A DNA stretch of 41,287 nt from Pseudoalteromonas shioyasakiensis (GTDB lineage: Bacteria > Pseudomonadota > Gammaproteobacteria > Enterobacterales > Alteromonadaceae), in contig NZ_JAKEVM010000023.1 in NCBI RefSeq assembly GCF_022398475.1, forward strand, positions 1 through 41,287, written 5' to 3'. Of the stretch, positions 25,515 through 33,934 are shown in pieces (positions within the stretch are counted from its first letter, which is position 1; the number at the start of each line of letters is the position of its first letter). The notes under the pieces were generated by a model. It searched no databases, was not told the origin of the DNA, and worked only from the letters and a program-made list of their open reading frames with translations. The translations under genes and the position numbers were made by a program.

Positions 25515-25751
25515 GTTTCAACTCGAGCCTCTAATTACATTTCAAGCTCGAAATTAATTGAATATCGCAGGCCTATCCAATTTAAACTGATAAGATTGAA
25601 CCCAGGCATAAGCACCTTTAGAATAAAAAGCCCTGTACCTATAACTGGCCCTAAATAAGAGAGCATTTTTCCAACTGTTCAACTTTAAGCTCACTTGGCT
25701 TATATACTAACCTTTAACTCCATTTGATTTAATCCAAGCTCAGTACTCTAC

Positions 25752-25803
25752 AACGATCAGTTCCATTCTGGGCATAAAACGATCAGTTCCATTCTGGGCA
25801 TAA
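25752..25803. repeat. Perfect 26-bp tandem direct repeat
   Basis: The unit starting AACGATCAGTTCCATTCTGG occurs twice head to tail without mismatch (25752-25777 and 25778-25803). It lies within the decayed region close to the IS630 remnant. It could be a slipped duplication or the trace of an element end. Confidence 0.9.
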
Positions 25804-25911
25804 CCAACACCCACTCATCAAAAATAACAAAATGTCCCTCTGTTCTTCGACAGTGACGAGGGTTTAAGTCTAAATTTTTAGTATACTCAACAATACCATT
25901 CCGGATAAAGA

Positions 25912-26010
25912 TTAAATCAATTTAATCCAGAGCCGTACTAATTCTATTGGATTTAGTTCTGGTGAATAAGGAAAACGTTTTATTAGCATTAGGTTCTTAA
26001 ATTCAATTCT
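25912..26010 (-). mobile_element. C-terminal remnant of an IS630-family transposase
   Basis: The minus strand reads KRFPYSPELNPIELVRLWIK and then stops (TAA at 25914-25912). YSPELNPIE is the C-terminal motif with the catalytic Glu of IS630/Tc1-type DDE transposases. The frame cannot be followed far upstream and no terminal repeats were found, so only the last part of the element remains. Confidence 0.7.
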
Positions 26011-26509
26011 GCCGCAGTATTATATATGTGCCGGCCTATAAAAGCATGCCTCCCAACTAGTGTCGGGACTGATATCTGACGTATATGCCTCGTATTTACG
26101 AATGGACTTACCAACGTTTCCGTTTGGCCTATGCCTAAACATAGAGCACCAAAGAAATATCCATACTCAAACTTATTATATTGTTTTACAATCAGTGGCC
26201 GAGTGGCTCACCAAATCATGCTTCGCCTTGAAACCTACGTACTACGGTCAAGAGCAATATCTCCCTATCATTTCCATTTGGAAGTCTTTAAAGCTTCTGG
26301 CTTTATAATGATTGTTTTGAGAGGCTTGTGAAACAAGTAAATCAACTAAGAGTGCAACATTAGCAATGTCATAAAAGAAGGCGTTTCAAAACCTTTTAAT
26401 TGCCAGAACCATATCAAAGATTTTGAAATATGAAGACCAAGTACTAAGCAAGAACAAGGGTGAAGAGTATCCTAGTCACTAAAATTTTGAATAATATTAC
26501 TCAAAACAA

Positions 26510-26811
26510 CTATAAGACCAATTCAACGGTATTTCTATCGTATGTATGCCTTAAAAAGTAGCAGATTAAGTTTAGGCCTTCCAACATTAATAGAGTGGTA
26601 GCAACAACTATAAAATGTAAAACACTAAAATAAATCCAGTGATCAATTAAAGTAATGAGGGAGAATAAAATCACTATAAACGCTGCATTGGATATCTTTA
26701 ATTGCTGCCAACACAACTTTTTTGATAATAAACTTGGTAATACTAAACCTAACTTACACCAATAGAAATTAAGCTGACGATTATTTCTCTAGCTCTTTCC
26801 AGAAAGACCAT
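26510..26811 (-). pseudogene. Frameshifted small membrane protein of unknown family
   Basis: An ATG at 26811-26809 begins MVFLERAREIIVSLISIGVS and stops; a one-base shift near 26758 joins it to a second frame (LGLVLPSLLSKKLCWQQLKISNAAF) that runs to the stop at 26510. The composite of about 100 residues has three hydrophobic segments, including FIVILFSLITLIDHWIYFSVLHFIVVATTLL (two helices). It lies downstream of copB in the same direction. Not recognised; an intact homologue elsewhere would confirm it. Confidence 0.35.
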
Positions 26812-26863
26812 TAGGTAGGCCTATCCTAATATAACTAAGATGCTTTAATTCCCAGACAAAATG

Positions 26864-26892
26864 AAGCTACCATCAATATAATTGCGGTAGCT
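26864..26892 (-). terminator. Probable terminator after copB
   Basis: AGCTACC (26864-26870) pairs perfectly with GGTAGCT (26886-26892) around a 15-nt loop, 30 nt past the copB stop. On the minus strand it is followed by TCATTTTG, a poor T tract. It likely ends the long copper operon, with moderate strength. Confidence 0.5.
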
Positions 26893-26922
26893 CTCATCAA
26901 GTAAATATAGTATTTCTTCACA

Positions 26923-27783
26923 TCAAAGCCAGAACTTGATACCTGCAACAAAAGCAGTATCACGAGTACTTTGCCCATTTAACTTCGCAAAGTCGGCTGT
27001 ATTACCAAATTTATTTGTCCACTCAACGCCAACATAGGGAGCAAACTGGCGGGTAAACTCATAACGAACCCGAAAACCAATAGCACTGCTAGATAAGCCA
27101 CTACCAAGGTTATTTTGGAAGTCATCCTTACCGTAAAGCGTCAACTCTGCTCGTGGTTGAACAATTAACTTTTGAGTAAGTAATAGCTCATACTCAGCTT
27201 CGATCGAAAATGCACTATTACCTTGCTCTCCTAAATAAGCAGTCATATCAATTTCAAACCAGTAGGGGGCTAGACCTTGTAAACCAAAAGCTAGCCATTT
27301 GCGGTTTTCACCTTCGTTATTGTAATCAAGTCGAATACCGACTTGTGTATCCCAATAAGCAGATAATGCGTGGCCCCATAGAAAATCTGTTTGGTTCTCC
27401 TCTAAATTACCTTCGCTAAAATCTCCCTCAGTTTTGATGACTAATCTATCAAAAGTAGTGCCATACCATGCCTGAAAGTCAAAAACACCTGCGCTTGTTT
27501 GCTCATTATATTCAAGACGATCCCCTAGTAGTGCGTAAAATGAATGCTCATCTGCCAAAGTCAGTCGTTTGTCGCTATTGAGTGCATAAGGACCTTCAGT
27601 CAATGTTGTACCTGCGGCATAAGCATGAGGGTCTCTAGCATCTTTAGGTGCATCTCCACCTTGTGCTTGCATTTTAGAATCACCCATCTCAGTCATCTCA
27701 TCTTTTGCAGATACAGATACACTTATAAGGGGCAAACCTATTAATAATAGTCTTAACGTATTGGTTAGTATTAATTTTCTCAT
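26923..27783 (-). CDS. copB: Copper resistance outer-membrane protein CopB
   Basis: 286 residues with a signal peptide (LRLLLIGLPLISVSVSA). After a short Met-containing linker (MTEMGDSKMQAQG) comes the barrel-forming CopB domain: DRLEYNEQTSAGVFDFQAWYGTTFDRLVIKTEGD, GLAPYWFEIDMTAYLGEQG, RAELTLYGKDD and the terminal AGIKFWL of outer-membrane proteins. The long Met-rich repeats of Pseudomonas CopB are missing. It overlaps copA by ATGA, the classical copAB arrangement, and is thought to hold copper at or move it through the outer membrane. Confidence 0.92.
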   Translation of the reverse strand: MRKLILTNTLRLLLIGLPLISVSVSAKDEMTEMGDSKMQAQGGDAPKDARDPHAYAAGTTLTEGPYALNSDKRLTLADEHSFYALLGDRLEYNEQTSAGVFDFQAWYGTTFDRLVIKTEGDFSEGNLEENQTDFLWGHALSAYWDTQVGIRLDYNNEGENRKWLAFGLQGLAPYWFEIDMTAYLGEQGNSAFSIEAEYELLLTQKLIVQPRAELTLYGKDDFQNNLGSGLSSSAIGFRVRYEFTRQFAPYVGVEWTNKFGNTADFAKLNGQSTRDTAFVAGIKFWL

Positions 27784-29603
27784 GATACAACTACCTCTCT
27801 AAACATACCTGCATCCATGTGGAATAATAAATGGCAATGCCATGCCCAGCGACCTACGTCATGAGGTGTTGTTAAAAAACTAATTCTTTGCGCTGGTTGT
27901 ACAGGGATAGTATGGCGACGAACCTGTACATCACCTTTTTCATTCTCCAAATCGCTCCACATACCATGCAGGTGCATTGGATGTGTCATCATTGTATCGT
28001 TTTGTAAAATAACTCTTAAACGTTGATTATGCTTCATGTGAACTGGCGTGCTTTTTCCAAATTCCAAGCCATCAAATGACCAGCTATAACGCTCCATGTT
28101 TCCAGTTAAATGTAATTCAATTTCAGCCTCTGGCTCTTGCTGGTTTGTAATTCCCTCAAGAGAATGTAAATCTGCAAGTGTTAAAACACGGCGTCCATTT
28201 TTACGTAAACCTATACCGGGATCATCAAGGTTTGTTCTAGGCATATCAACACGCATATCAACAGAAGCTCCATACTCTGTTTTTGCATGACGCACTTTAG
28301 TGCTAGCAACAGCTAATGGGTTTTTAGTCATTCCATGTTTACTATGATCCATTGCCATCGATCCATGACCCATAGCACTATGATCCATTTTATTAGAATT
28401 CATGCCCGACGTACCTGCCGTATCAGCCATTGTAGAATGCACACTATCATGGGTCATATTGCCCATCATATCTGTCATCGTTAACCACTCAACGGGGTCT
28501 AAAGAAGGTACAGGTGCATCAACGTTAGGTGCCATTGATAAAGTACCTTTAGCATAACCTGAGCGATCCATGCTTTGTGCAAAAATCGTATATGCATCAT
28601 TTTTTGGCTCGACAAGTACATCATAAGTTTCACCGGGACCAAATCTAAATTCATCTACTGTCACAGGTTCAACATTTTGTCCATCAGCTTGTACAACTGT
28701 TAACTTCAGCTCAGGTATTCTTACATCAAAAAACGTATTGCTAGAACCGTTAATAAATCTAAGCCTAACCTTTTCGCCAGCTTTAAACATTCCACGCCAG
28801 TTTGTCAAAGGCGCACAACCATTCATTAAAAAAGTCATTGCAGATGCTGATAAGTCTGCAAGATCTGTAGGGTTCATTCTCATTTTATTCCACATTTCCC
28901 GGCGTTGTAGCGCATTTGAAACGCTGCTATTTGAAATGTCATCAAAAAACTCTGGAACAGTAGGTTGATTAAAGTTAAATACATCGCTCTGTACTTTTAA
29001 CTTGCGAAACAAATCCATTGGGTCATCATCAGTCCAATCAGACAATTGGATGACATGCTCATTATCAGCACTAATAATATCCTTTTCTCTTGGCTCAATA
29101 ATTAATGCGCCGTACATACCTGTCATTTCTTGAAAACCACTGTGTGAGTGATACCAATATGTGCCGCTTTGTTGCAGCTTAAATTTATAAACAAAGGTTT
29201 CACCCGGCATTATACCTTTAAAGCTAATACCCGGTACGCCATCCATTTGATACGGAAGAATGATCCCATGCCAATGAATTGAACTCGGCACTGATAATTT
29301 ATTAGTTACCCTGATAGTAACGTCATCACCTTCTCTGAGGCGCAAGGTAGGAGCTGGTATTGAGCCATTGATTGTTGTAGCCATTCTTACAACACCTGTG
29401 AAGTTTACGGGTGACTCATCTATCACTAAATCTATTACTTCTCCACTTAGTTCGGGCGCAGTACCTGTTGAAGTTCCAGCAATCAAAGATGAAGCTGCAT
29501 GAAGAACACTTGGAAAAGCAGCTAATACACCGCCAGCAATTACACCTTGTACAAAGCGTCTACGTGGCGTAGAAACTTGATGTAATGGACTTTTAATTCT
29601 CAT
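27780..29603 (-). CDS. copA: Multicopper oxidase CopA (PcoA family)
   Basis: Periplasmic oxidase that converts Cu(I) to less toxic Cu(II) and can bind extra copper. The 607-residue protein has a Tat signal (PRRRFVQG, residues 13-20) and all four copper motifs: HWHG (110-113), HSHSG (152-156), HPMHLHG (541-547) and HCHLLFHMDAGM (589-600), so the type 1 and trinuclear sites are complete. Between domains 2 and 3 lies a Met/His-rich segment of about 45 residues (MTDMMGNMTHDSVHSTM and several MDHS repeats) typical of PcoA/CopA. It is followed by copB in overlap. The name is shared with the ATPase at 20376-22706, an unrelated protein. Confidence 0.95.
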   Translation of the reverse strand: MRIKSPLHQVSTPRRRFVQGVIAGGVLAAFPSVLHAASSLIAGTSTGTAPELSGEVIDLVIDESPVNFTGVVRMATTINGSIPAPTLRLREGDDVTIRVTNKLSVPSSIHWHGIILPYQMDGVPGISFKGIMPGETFVYKFKLQQSGTYWYHSHSGFQEMTGMYGALIIEPREKDIISADNEHVIQLSDWTDDDPMDLFRKLKVQSDVFNFNQPTVPEFFDDISNSSVSNALQRREMWNKMRMNPTDLADLSASAMTFLMNGCAPLTNWRGMFKAGEKVRLRFINGSSNTFFDVRIPELKLTVVQADGQNVEPVTVDEFRFGPGETYDVLVEPKNDAYTIFAQSMDRSGYAKGTLSMAPNVDAPVPSLDPVEWLTMTDMMGNMTHDSVHSTMADTAGTSGMNSNKMDHSAMGHGSMAMDHSKHGMTKNPLAVASTKVRHAKTEYGASVDMRVDMPRTNLDDPGIGLRKNGRRVLTLADLHSLEGITNQQEPEAEIELHLTGNMERYSWSFDGLEFGKSTPVHMKHNQRLRVILQNDTMMTHPMHLHGMWSDLENEKGDVQVRRHTIPVQPAQRISFLTTPHDVGRWAWHCHLLFHMDAGMFREVVVS

Positions 29604-29630
29604 TTTGTACTCCGTTATTTAACCAATAAA

Positions 29631-30101
29631 TTAATGTGACCAATGAATGTGCTTAATCTTCCATTCACCATTTTGTTTTTCCAGCACCATCGTTTCCATG
29701 CCTTGATAATTGCGTTCAACACCTTTATGAGTACCTGTAGTTTGACTACGCGACGCAGAGATAGCGGTATTTCCAAGTATCGTCACTTGATGTTCAAGTG
29801 TGTCGCTCTTCATCGCTGCTAAATACTTCATATCCGACAACATATGATGATGAGCATATTCATCAGCGCTCCTTTCAACGCGGCCTCCCTCGAAAATGGT
29901 GACATCATCCGCTAACTGCGCTCTAGCCTGTTTTTGATTGCCAGTTTCAAGTGCTTGATGAAATGCCAAAACAACTTTTGCGGCAGGGGTGTCTATACCT
30001 TTAAACAAACCTTTGTCTTTGTTCTTATCACCATGAGCGTTTGCTGCGAAACTAAACGTCATTAATAAAACGAGTAATATATTTATTGTTTTCATTTTCA
30101 T
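29631..30101 (-). CDS. Periplasmic NTF2-like (DUF4440/SnoaL) protein
   Basis: 156 residues with a signal peptide (KTINILLVLLMTFSFAANA). The cone-shaped NTF2 fold is indicated by AFHQALETGNQKQARAQLADDVTIFEGG, then EYAHHHMLSDMKYLAAMKSD and the final strands GMETMVLEKQNGEWKIKHIHWSH. No catalytic residue set is clear; the HHH and final HIHWSH could bind metal. It sits between copD and copA in one operon. Related proteins occur in marine copper clusters; role unknown. Confidence 0.75.
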   Translation of the reverse strand: MKMKTINILLVLLMTFSFAANAHGDKNKDKGLFKGIDTPAAKVVLAFHQALETGNQKQARAQLADDVTIFEGGRVERSADEYAHHHMLSDMKYLAAMKSDTLEHQVTILGNTAISASRSQTTGTHKGVERNYQGMETMVLEKQNGEWKIKHIHWSH

Positions 30102-30116
30102 TCTCTCTTTTAGGTT

Positions 30117-31013
30117 TTAATTTGCAGGGCCAACAACACTAGTAAGCCCAGCCGTTACAGATAAAATGGCAAAAGCTACTACCATTTCTATCGAGATAGA
30201 TTTAGATAAAGCCTCTCTGCCTTGACTATTTTTAAGTTGTGGAACGAGTATTAGTTTATGTTTAGCAGCAAGTGCCAAAATAGACACTACAAGGGCCAAT
30301 TTAAACAACAGTGTTTGTCCGTAACTTGAGCTTATTAGTGCATCAAGACTTCCGACCAATTGAATCACGAGCCAGAGGCCTGCTACCAACAATAGGCTCA
30401 ATGTAAAACTTGCTTGTTTGCCAAAGCTTTCCATCAGCAAATGAAGTTCTGCATAACTTAGCTGATGGCAAGCCTGTTTTAGTGGCAATAACGCCCCAAA
30501 CCACCATGCCATAACGAGCACATGCAAAATAAGCAAGCCTTTTTCAATTGTGCCTAACTCAGAAATATGACCCAGTAACGTGAATGAGTATGCAAGGATT
30601 AATAAACTCAACATTAAAGCGCTTTGTTTTAAGTACGAGTTCACAGCGAGTTTGAACCTTAAAGCTAAAGCGATTATTGCGGTAACTAGCCCAAGCGCTC
30701 GAAGCAAAGCTCCAGTGCCGACAGAGGAGTCCCACACAATAGCTAATATATCAGCGTCTATCGCCCCCTGAATTCCCTCTTCTGCCATTGCACCAGTACT
30801 GGCAAAGAACCAAGTAATATTAGCGATCAAAGCCATAACTATATAAGTTCTTGTCCACGTTAAATTCGCTATTACAGCATTACTATGAGATTCATTATGC
30901 TCAAAAATTTGTCTGAAAAATGTATAGCCGGCAATACAGGCAAAGCCGACGTAAAATACAATTTTTGACAGTACAATGACTGTATTCCAGATATACATTT
31001 CCATATCAATCAC
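30117..31013 (-). CDS. copD: Copper resistance inner-membrane protein CopD
   Basis: 298 residues with eight or so hydrophobic segments. It matches CopD in length and pattern: LVMAWWFGALLPLKQACHQL in the middle (the conserved Trp-Trp and Gly), and LFKLALVVSILALAAKHKLILVPQL near the end (HKL...P). With CopC it is thought to take copper into the cytoplasm in controlled amounts. It lies 9 nt after copC, the usual copCD order. Confidence 0.88.
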   Translation of the reverse strand: MIDMEMYIWNTVIVLSKIVFYVGFACIAGYTFFRQIFEHNESHSNAVIANLTWTRTYIVMALIANITWFFASTGAMAEEGIQGAIDADILAIVWDSSVGTGALLRALGLVTAIIALALRFKLAVNSYLKQSALMLSLLILAYSFTLLGHISELGTIEKGLLILHVLVMAWWFGALLPLKQACHQLSYAELHLLMESFGKQASFTLSLLLVAGLWLVIQLVGSLDALISSSYGQTLLFKLALVVSILALAAKHKLILVPQLKNSQGREALSKSISIEMVVAFAILSVTAGLTSVVGPAN

Positions 31014-31022
31014 ACAGCCTTC

Positions 31023-31370
31023 CTAATGAACCATAAAGCCGAAGCTATCTTTCATTTTATGTCCATCTTTACCTAAATAGGTCACATCAACGATATAGTT
31101 TGTTGGAGCTAATTTAGGTAGTTCCCATGAAAACTCTCTGGAAGCTTCTTTTGATGGTTTAAAGTCAAATTTAATATTTTCACCTTTTTTATTTTTCAAC
31201 GTAACTTTAACTACACGTACCTCTTTGCTAAATCCCAATGTCAATTTTTCTGGAGTATTCATTAGCATTGCATTATCAGCAGGCACGCTTTTTTCAAGAT
31301 GCACATGTGCAAATACTGCACTACTAAAAACAACACTGATTATGGTTAAAAGTTTAATTAATGTTTTCAT
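31023..31370 (-). CDS. copC: Periplasmic copper-binding protein CopC
   Basis: 115 residues with a signal peptide ending at VFA, so the mature chain starts at or next to the His of AHVHLEKSVPADN, the N-terminal His ligand of the Cu(II) site. DGHKMKD near residue 103 supplies the expected Asp and His. The Met-rich loop of Pseudomonas CopC is lacking, so it is of the Cu(II)-only type. Followed closely by copD. Confidence 0.92.
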   Translation of the reverse strand: MKTLIKLLTIISVVFSSAVFAHVHLEKSVPADNAMLMNTPEKLTLGFSKEVRVVKVTLKNKKGENIKFDFKPSKEASREFSWELPKLAPTNYIVDVTYLGKDGHKMKDSFGFMVH

Positions 31371-31394
31371 ATATACCTCTATTTATTTAATGGA

Positions 31395-33230
31395 TTAACG
31401 ACTAAATTTATCTTTGAAAATTTGATTACTTGGAATCCCAGCATCTGTAATTATTTTTTCCACTTCACTCATCATTGTTTCTGGACCGCACAAGTAAAAC
31501 TCAGCCAAAAGCAGTTCTGATTTTTGGTTCATATACGGCAGAAGTACTTTTTGAACATAGCCTGAGTGCCCTTGCCATTCTTCTGAAGGATTAGAAAGAG
31601 TAGGAATATAAGAGAAGTTTTTATGCTTCTCACTCAGTGACTTCAATTCATTATGGTATAGCAAGTCATCTTCAGTTCGCGCACCATAGATAAGAGTCAA
31701 ACCACTTTTATCCTTATGCTTTTTCAACTGTTCAAAAATAATAGACCTCAGTGGTGCAAGTCCTGAACCCGCACCTATAAACACGCGACTAACTTTTTTA
31801 TTTGAAGTGGCATAAAAATCAGAAAAAGGGCCTTTTGCAGTTATCGTTTCACCTACTTGGAGTGAACCTAAATAACTTGAACCTATTCCTGCTTTAAAAC
31901 CATTCTTTGCGGTCTGCCAACGGATATTAAACATTAACTCATCAGACTCCTCGTCAAAGTTAACTAATGAGTAGTGGCGAGTTACACCGTTATGAGAAAA
32001 TTTTCCATGATAGTAGCTATCCCAGTATTTTTCATAGCACTCTGGCATATCATCTGGACGTAAGCTATTCATCCCTGCTGGCACATCAAATTGCATATAT
32101 GCACCAGCTTTAAATGCCAACTGTTTGCCTGATTTCAGCTTAAATTTCACTTCCTTGATAAAAGGAGTAATGAAATTAGTCGCAACCACAACTAGCTCAT
32201 GATTTTCAATATTGCGATCAGTATTAACTTCAATCGAACTAATTTCAGAGAACCTATGCTGACATCCAAGCCGATAACCTTCCTTAAGTTGCTCCTGAGA
32301 TAAATGTTCCTGTTCAGATAGTGTGATAGTTAATTTAGTTGAACTTAAGAACACGCATTTGCCACAAGTACCGCCACCACCGCAACCTGAAGGAAGGTAT
32401 ACATGTGAACTAGCTAGCCCTTCTAATACAGTTGAGCGACCAACTGCTGAGATGTCAGTAATAGTATTTTCATTGGAAAACGTCACTGCCACTTTTTGCC
32501 TGTTAGTGCCCCAACCTAGCTTCAGTAAACCACTTCGATACTGTTGTATCAGCCAAGTAACACCAGTAATTGAAAGGAATAACGTTGCAAAAGCAAATGC
32601 AATGATCAACCAATGGTTAAATCCTCCAGAATTGCCATAGTCCATAAAGTGAAGCTTCATCATCAGATCTTTCAATCTGAAATCATCATTGGCATGGCGA
32701 AGTACTTGACCTGTAATACTATCTAAATAAATAGTTGTATTGTTCTCATCCTCAACGGCAACTTGCCACATAGGATTTTGCTGCCTTACGTGATCAGAAA
32801 ACGGAGGTTGAGATAACACTGGAGTAGTTAACTTACCCTGTCCTGAGTAGGAGTTTTTTGCCAAAGTTAGTACTTGTTCTTCAGACAAATTAAATGGTTT
32901 TCCTGTTACAGCATCAAATAGCTTTGAGTGGCGTTCTTGATAGCTATGCTGCCCCTTATCGAACACAAAATGATAGTAAGGCTGATGTAAAACCCATATA
33001 AGGTTTACTTCCTGCGGAGCATTACTAGTAATGTCTTTAATAGGGAATAGGTCAAAGCCTGTAATGCTACCTTCATGATGAGAATGAACTCTAAGTTCAT
33101 TACCACTGGCTTTACTGTGATCCATCAAATTGAAGTAAAGGCCCGTTCCCAACCAAATAAGCAGTTGTAAACCAACAAATAAAGAAAGCCACTTGTGTAT
33201 CGTTGTATTTAACTTAAATAGTCGCATCAA
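31395..33230 (-). CDS. PepSY membrane protein fused to NqrF-like 2Fe-2S/FAD/NAD reductase
   Basis: 611 residues in three parts. Residues 1-235 are a PepSY_TM protein with helices at 12-33 and 205-230 and a large periplasmic loop. Residues 245-335 form a 2Fe-2S ferredoxin with Cys283, Cys289, Cys292 and Cys323 (Cx5Cx2Cx30C), as in NqrF. Residues 340-611 are a flavin reductase with RHYS (418-421, FAD), GAGSGLAP (486-493, NAD) and CGPE (581-584). Together it would pass electrons from NAD(P)H in the cytoplasm across the membrane or to the membrane partner, perhaps reducing Cu(II) or Fe(III) outside. It overlaps the smaller PepSY gene by ATGA and precedes copC. Activity is inferred from domains. 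Confidence 0.85.
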   Translation of the reverse strand: MMRLFKLNTTIHKWLSLFVGLQLLIWLGTGLYFNLMDHSKASGNELRVHSHHEGSITGFDLFPIKDITSNAPQEVNLIWVLHQPYYHFVFDKGQHSYQERHSKLFDAVTGKPFNLSEEQVLTLAKNSYSGQGKLTTPVLSQPPFSDHVRQQNPMWQVAVEDENNTTIYLDSITGQVLRHANDDFRLKDLMMKLHFMDYGNSGGFNHWLIIAFAFATLFLSITGVTWLIQQYRSGLLKLGWGTNRQKVAVTFSNENTITDISAVGRSTVLEGLASSHVYLPSGCGGGGTCGKCVFLSSTKLTITLSEQEHLSQEQLKEGYRLGCQHRFSEISSIEVNTDRNIENHELVVVATNFITPFIKEVKFKLKSGKQLAFKAGAYMQFDVPAGMNSLRPDDMPECYEKYWDSYYHGKFSHNGVTRHYSLVNFDEESDELMFNIRWQTAKNGFKAGIGSSYLGSLQVGETITAKGPFSDFYATSNKKVSRVFIGAGSGLAPLRSIIFEQLKKHKDKSGLTLIYGARTEDDLLYHNELKSLSEKHKNFSYIPTLSNPSEEWQGHSGYVQKVLLPYMNQKSELLLAEFYLCGPETMMSEVEKIITDAGIPSNQIFKDKFSR

Positions 33231-33934
33231 ATGACTCTCTTTTTATTTGGGGAAAGCACTCGGTAATAAGTCAATACTGCGCCAGTAATTGCTCCCATTA
33301 GACCTAGAGTTGCGACCAAGAACAAAAACCAGTTAGATACGTTTTCTCCATCATAGTAATCCATAATGTGGAACCGCCACATCCAATCAAACAATCGCCA
33401 GTAATCATGACGCTTGGCAACAAGTTCTCCTGTTTGTTGACTTATATAAAATGTCGGTGTTGAGAATTGCTCAAACGTCACTCTCCAAACAGGTAAATGC
33501 CTTGGGGACAACTCAGCAGGCATATCTGTCGCTGACTTAATCAATCTTATGCTGTCCATTTTATGACTCATCGCATAATGGTATTGTGCGATTTTTTTAG
33601 CTTTGATTTCATCAACCATGGCTTGAACAGCCCCTGTTTGAGCATCAATTGCTACTTTCCCATGTTCACCATTAATAAAAGAATACAAAGGTTTGCCCAT
33701 ACTTTGGGTAAGCTTGACTTGGCTAGCTTCAGGGTAAGCAACAGCAAACTCTGCAATGGAATAATCCACACTTGTTAAATCTATTTCGGTTTTCTCACTC
33801 TTAGCTAATGACTCGCCGTGTATATAGTGAATATCCATAGTCACCATATACACGCCAGTAATAGACCAGAAAAGGAATTGTACTCCCACAAAAGCCATTA
33901 GCCATTTGTGGTATTTACGTGCAAATCGAAGCAT
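33227..33934 (-). CDS. PepSY-domain membrane protein
   Basis: 235 residues: N-terminal helix (residues 10-32), a periplasmic part with two PepSY-like modules (IHYIHGESLAK region and QQTGELVAKRHDYWRLFDWMWRFHIMDY), and a C-terminal helix at 200-222. His residues beside the helices (YHKW, RFHIMDYYDG) might hold a heme or metal, as suggested for other PepSY_TM proteins. It overlaps cusA by TGATG and the PepSY-reductase fusion by ATGA, and is similar in plan to the first part of that fusion, so the two may form one membrane complex. Confidence 0.82.
   Translation of the reverse strand: MLRFARKYHKWLMAFVGVQFLFWSITGVYMVTMDIHYIHGESLAKSEKTEIDLTSVDYSIAEFAVAYPEASQVKLTQSMGKPLYSFINGEHGKVAIDAQTGAVQAMVDEIKAKKIAQYHYAMSHKMDSIRLIKSATDMPAELSPRHLPVWRVTFEQFSTPTFYISQQTGELVAKRHDYWRLFDWMWRFHIMDYYDGENVSNWFLFLVATLGLMGAITGAVLTYYRVLSPNKKRVI

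Larger units (their letters stand above)
25515..26922. other. Gene-poor decayed region between copper blocks
   Basis: About 1.4 kb without an intact gene. It holds a 26-bp tandem repeat (25752-25803), an IS630-type transposase remnant (25912-26010), and a frameshifted membrane-protein gene (26510-26811). Short frames on the + strand at 26060-26331 overlap each other, have no ribosome sites and no recognisable domains. This looks like a scar of insertion and deletion between two cargo units. Confidence 0.6.

Noticed and set aside
25752..25803. Start of a CRISPR array
   Set aside because: Only two copies with no spacer between them and no cas genes.
26060..26331. Two overlapping + strand frames in the scar
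   Set aside because: No domain, signal or ribosome site; their region is interrupted on both strands and fits decayed DNA.
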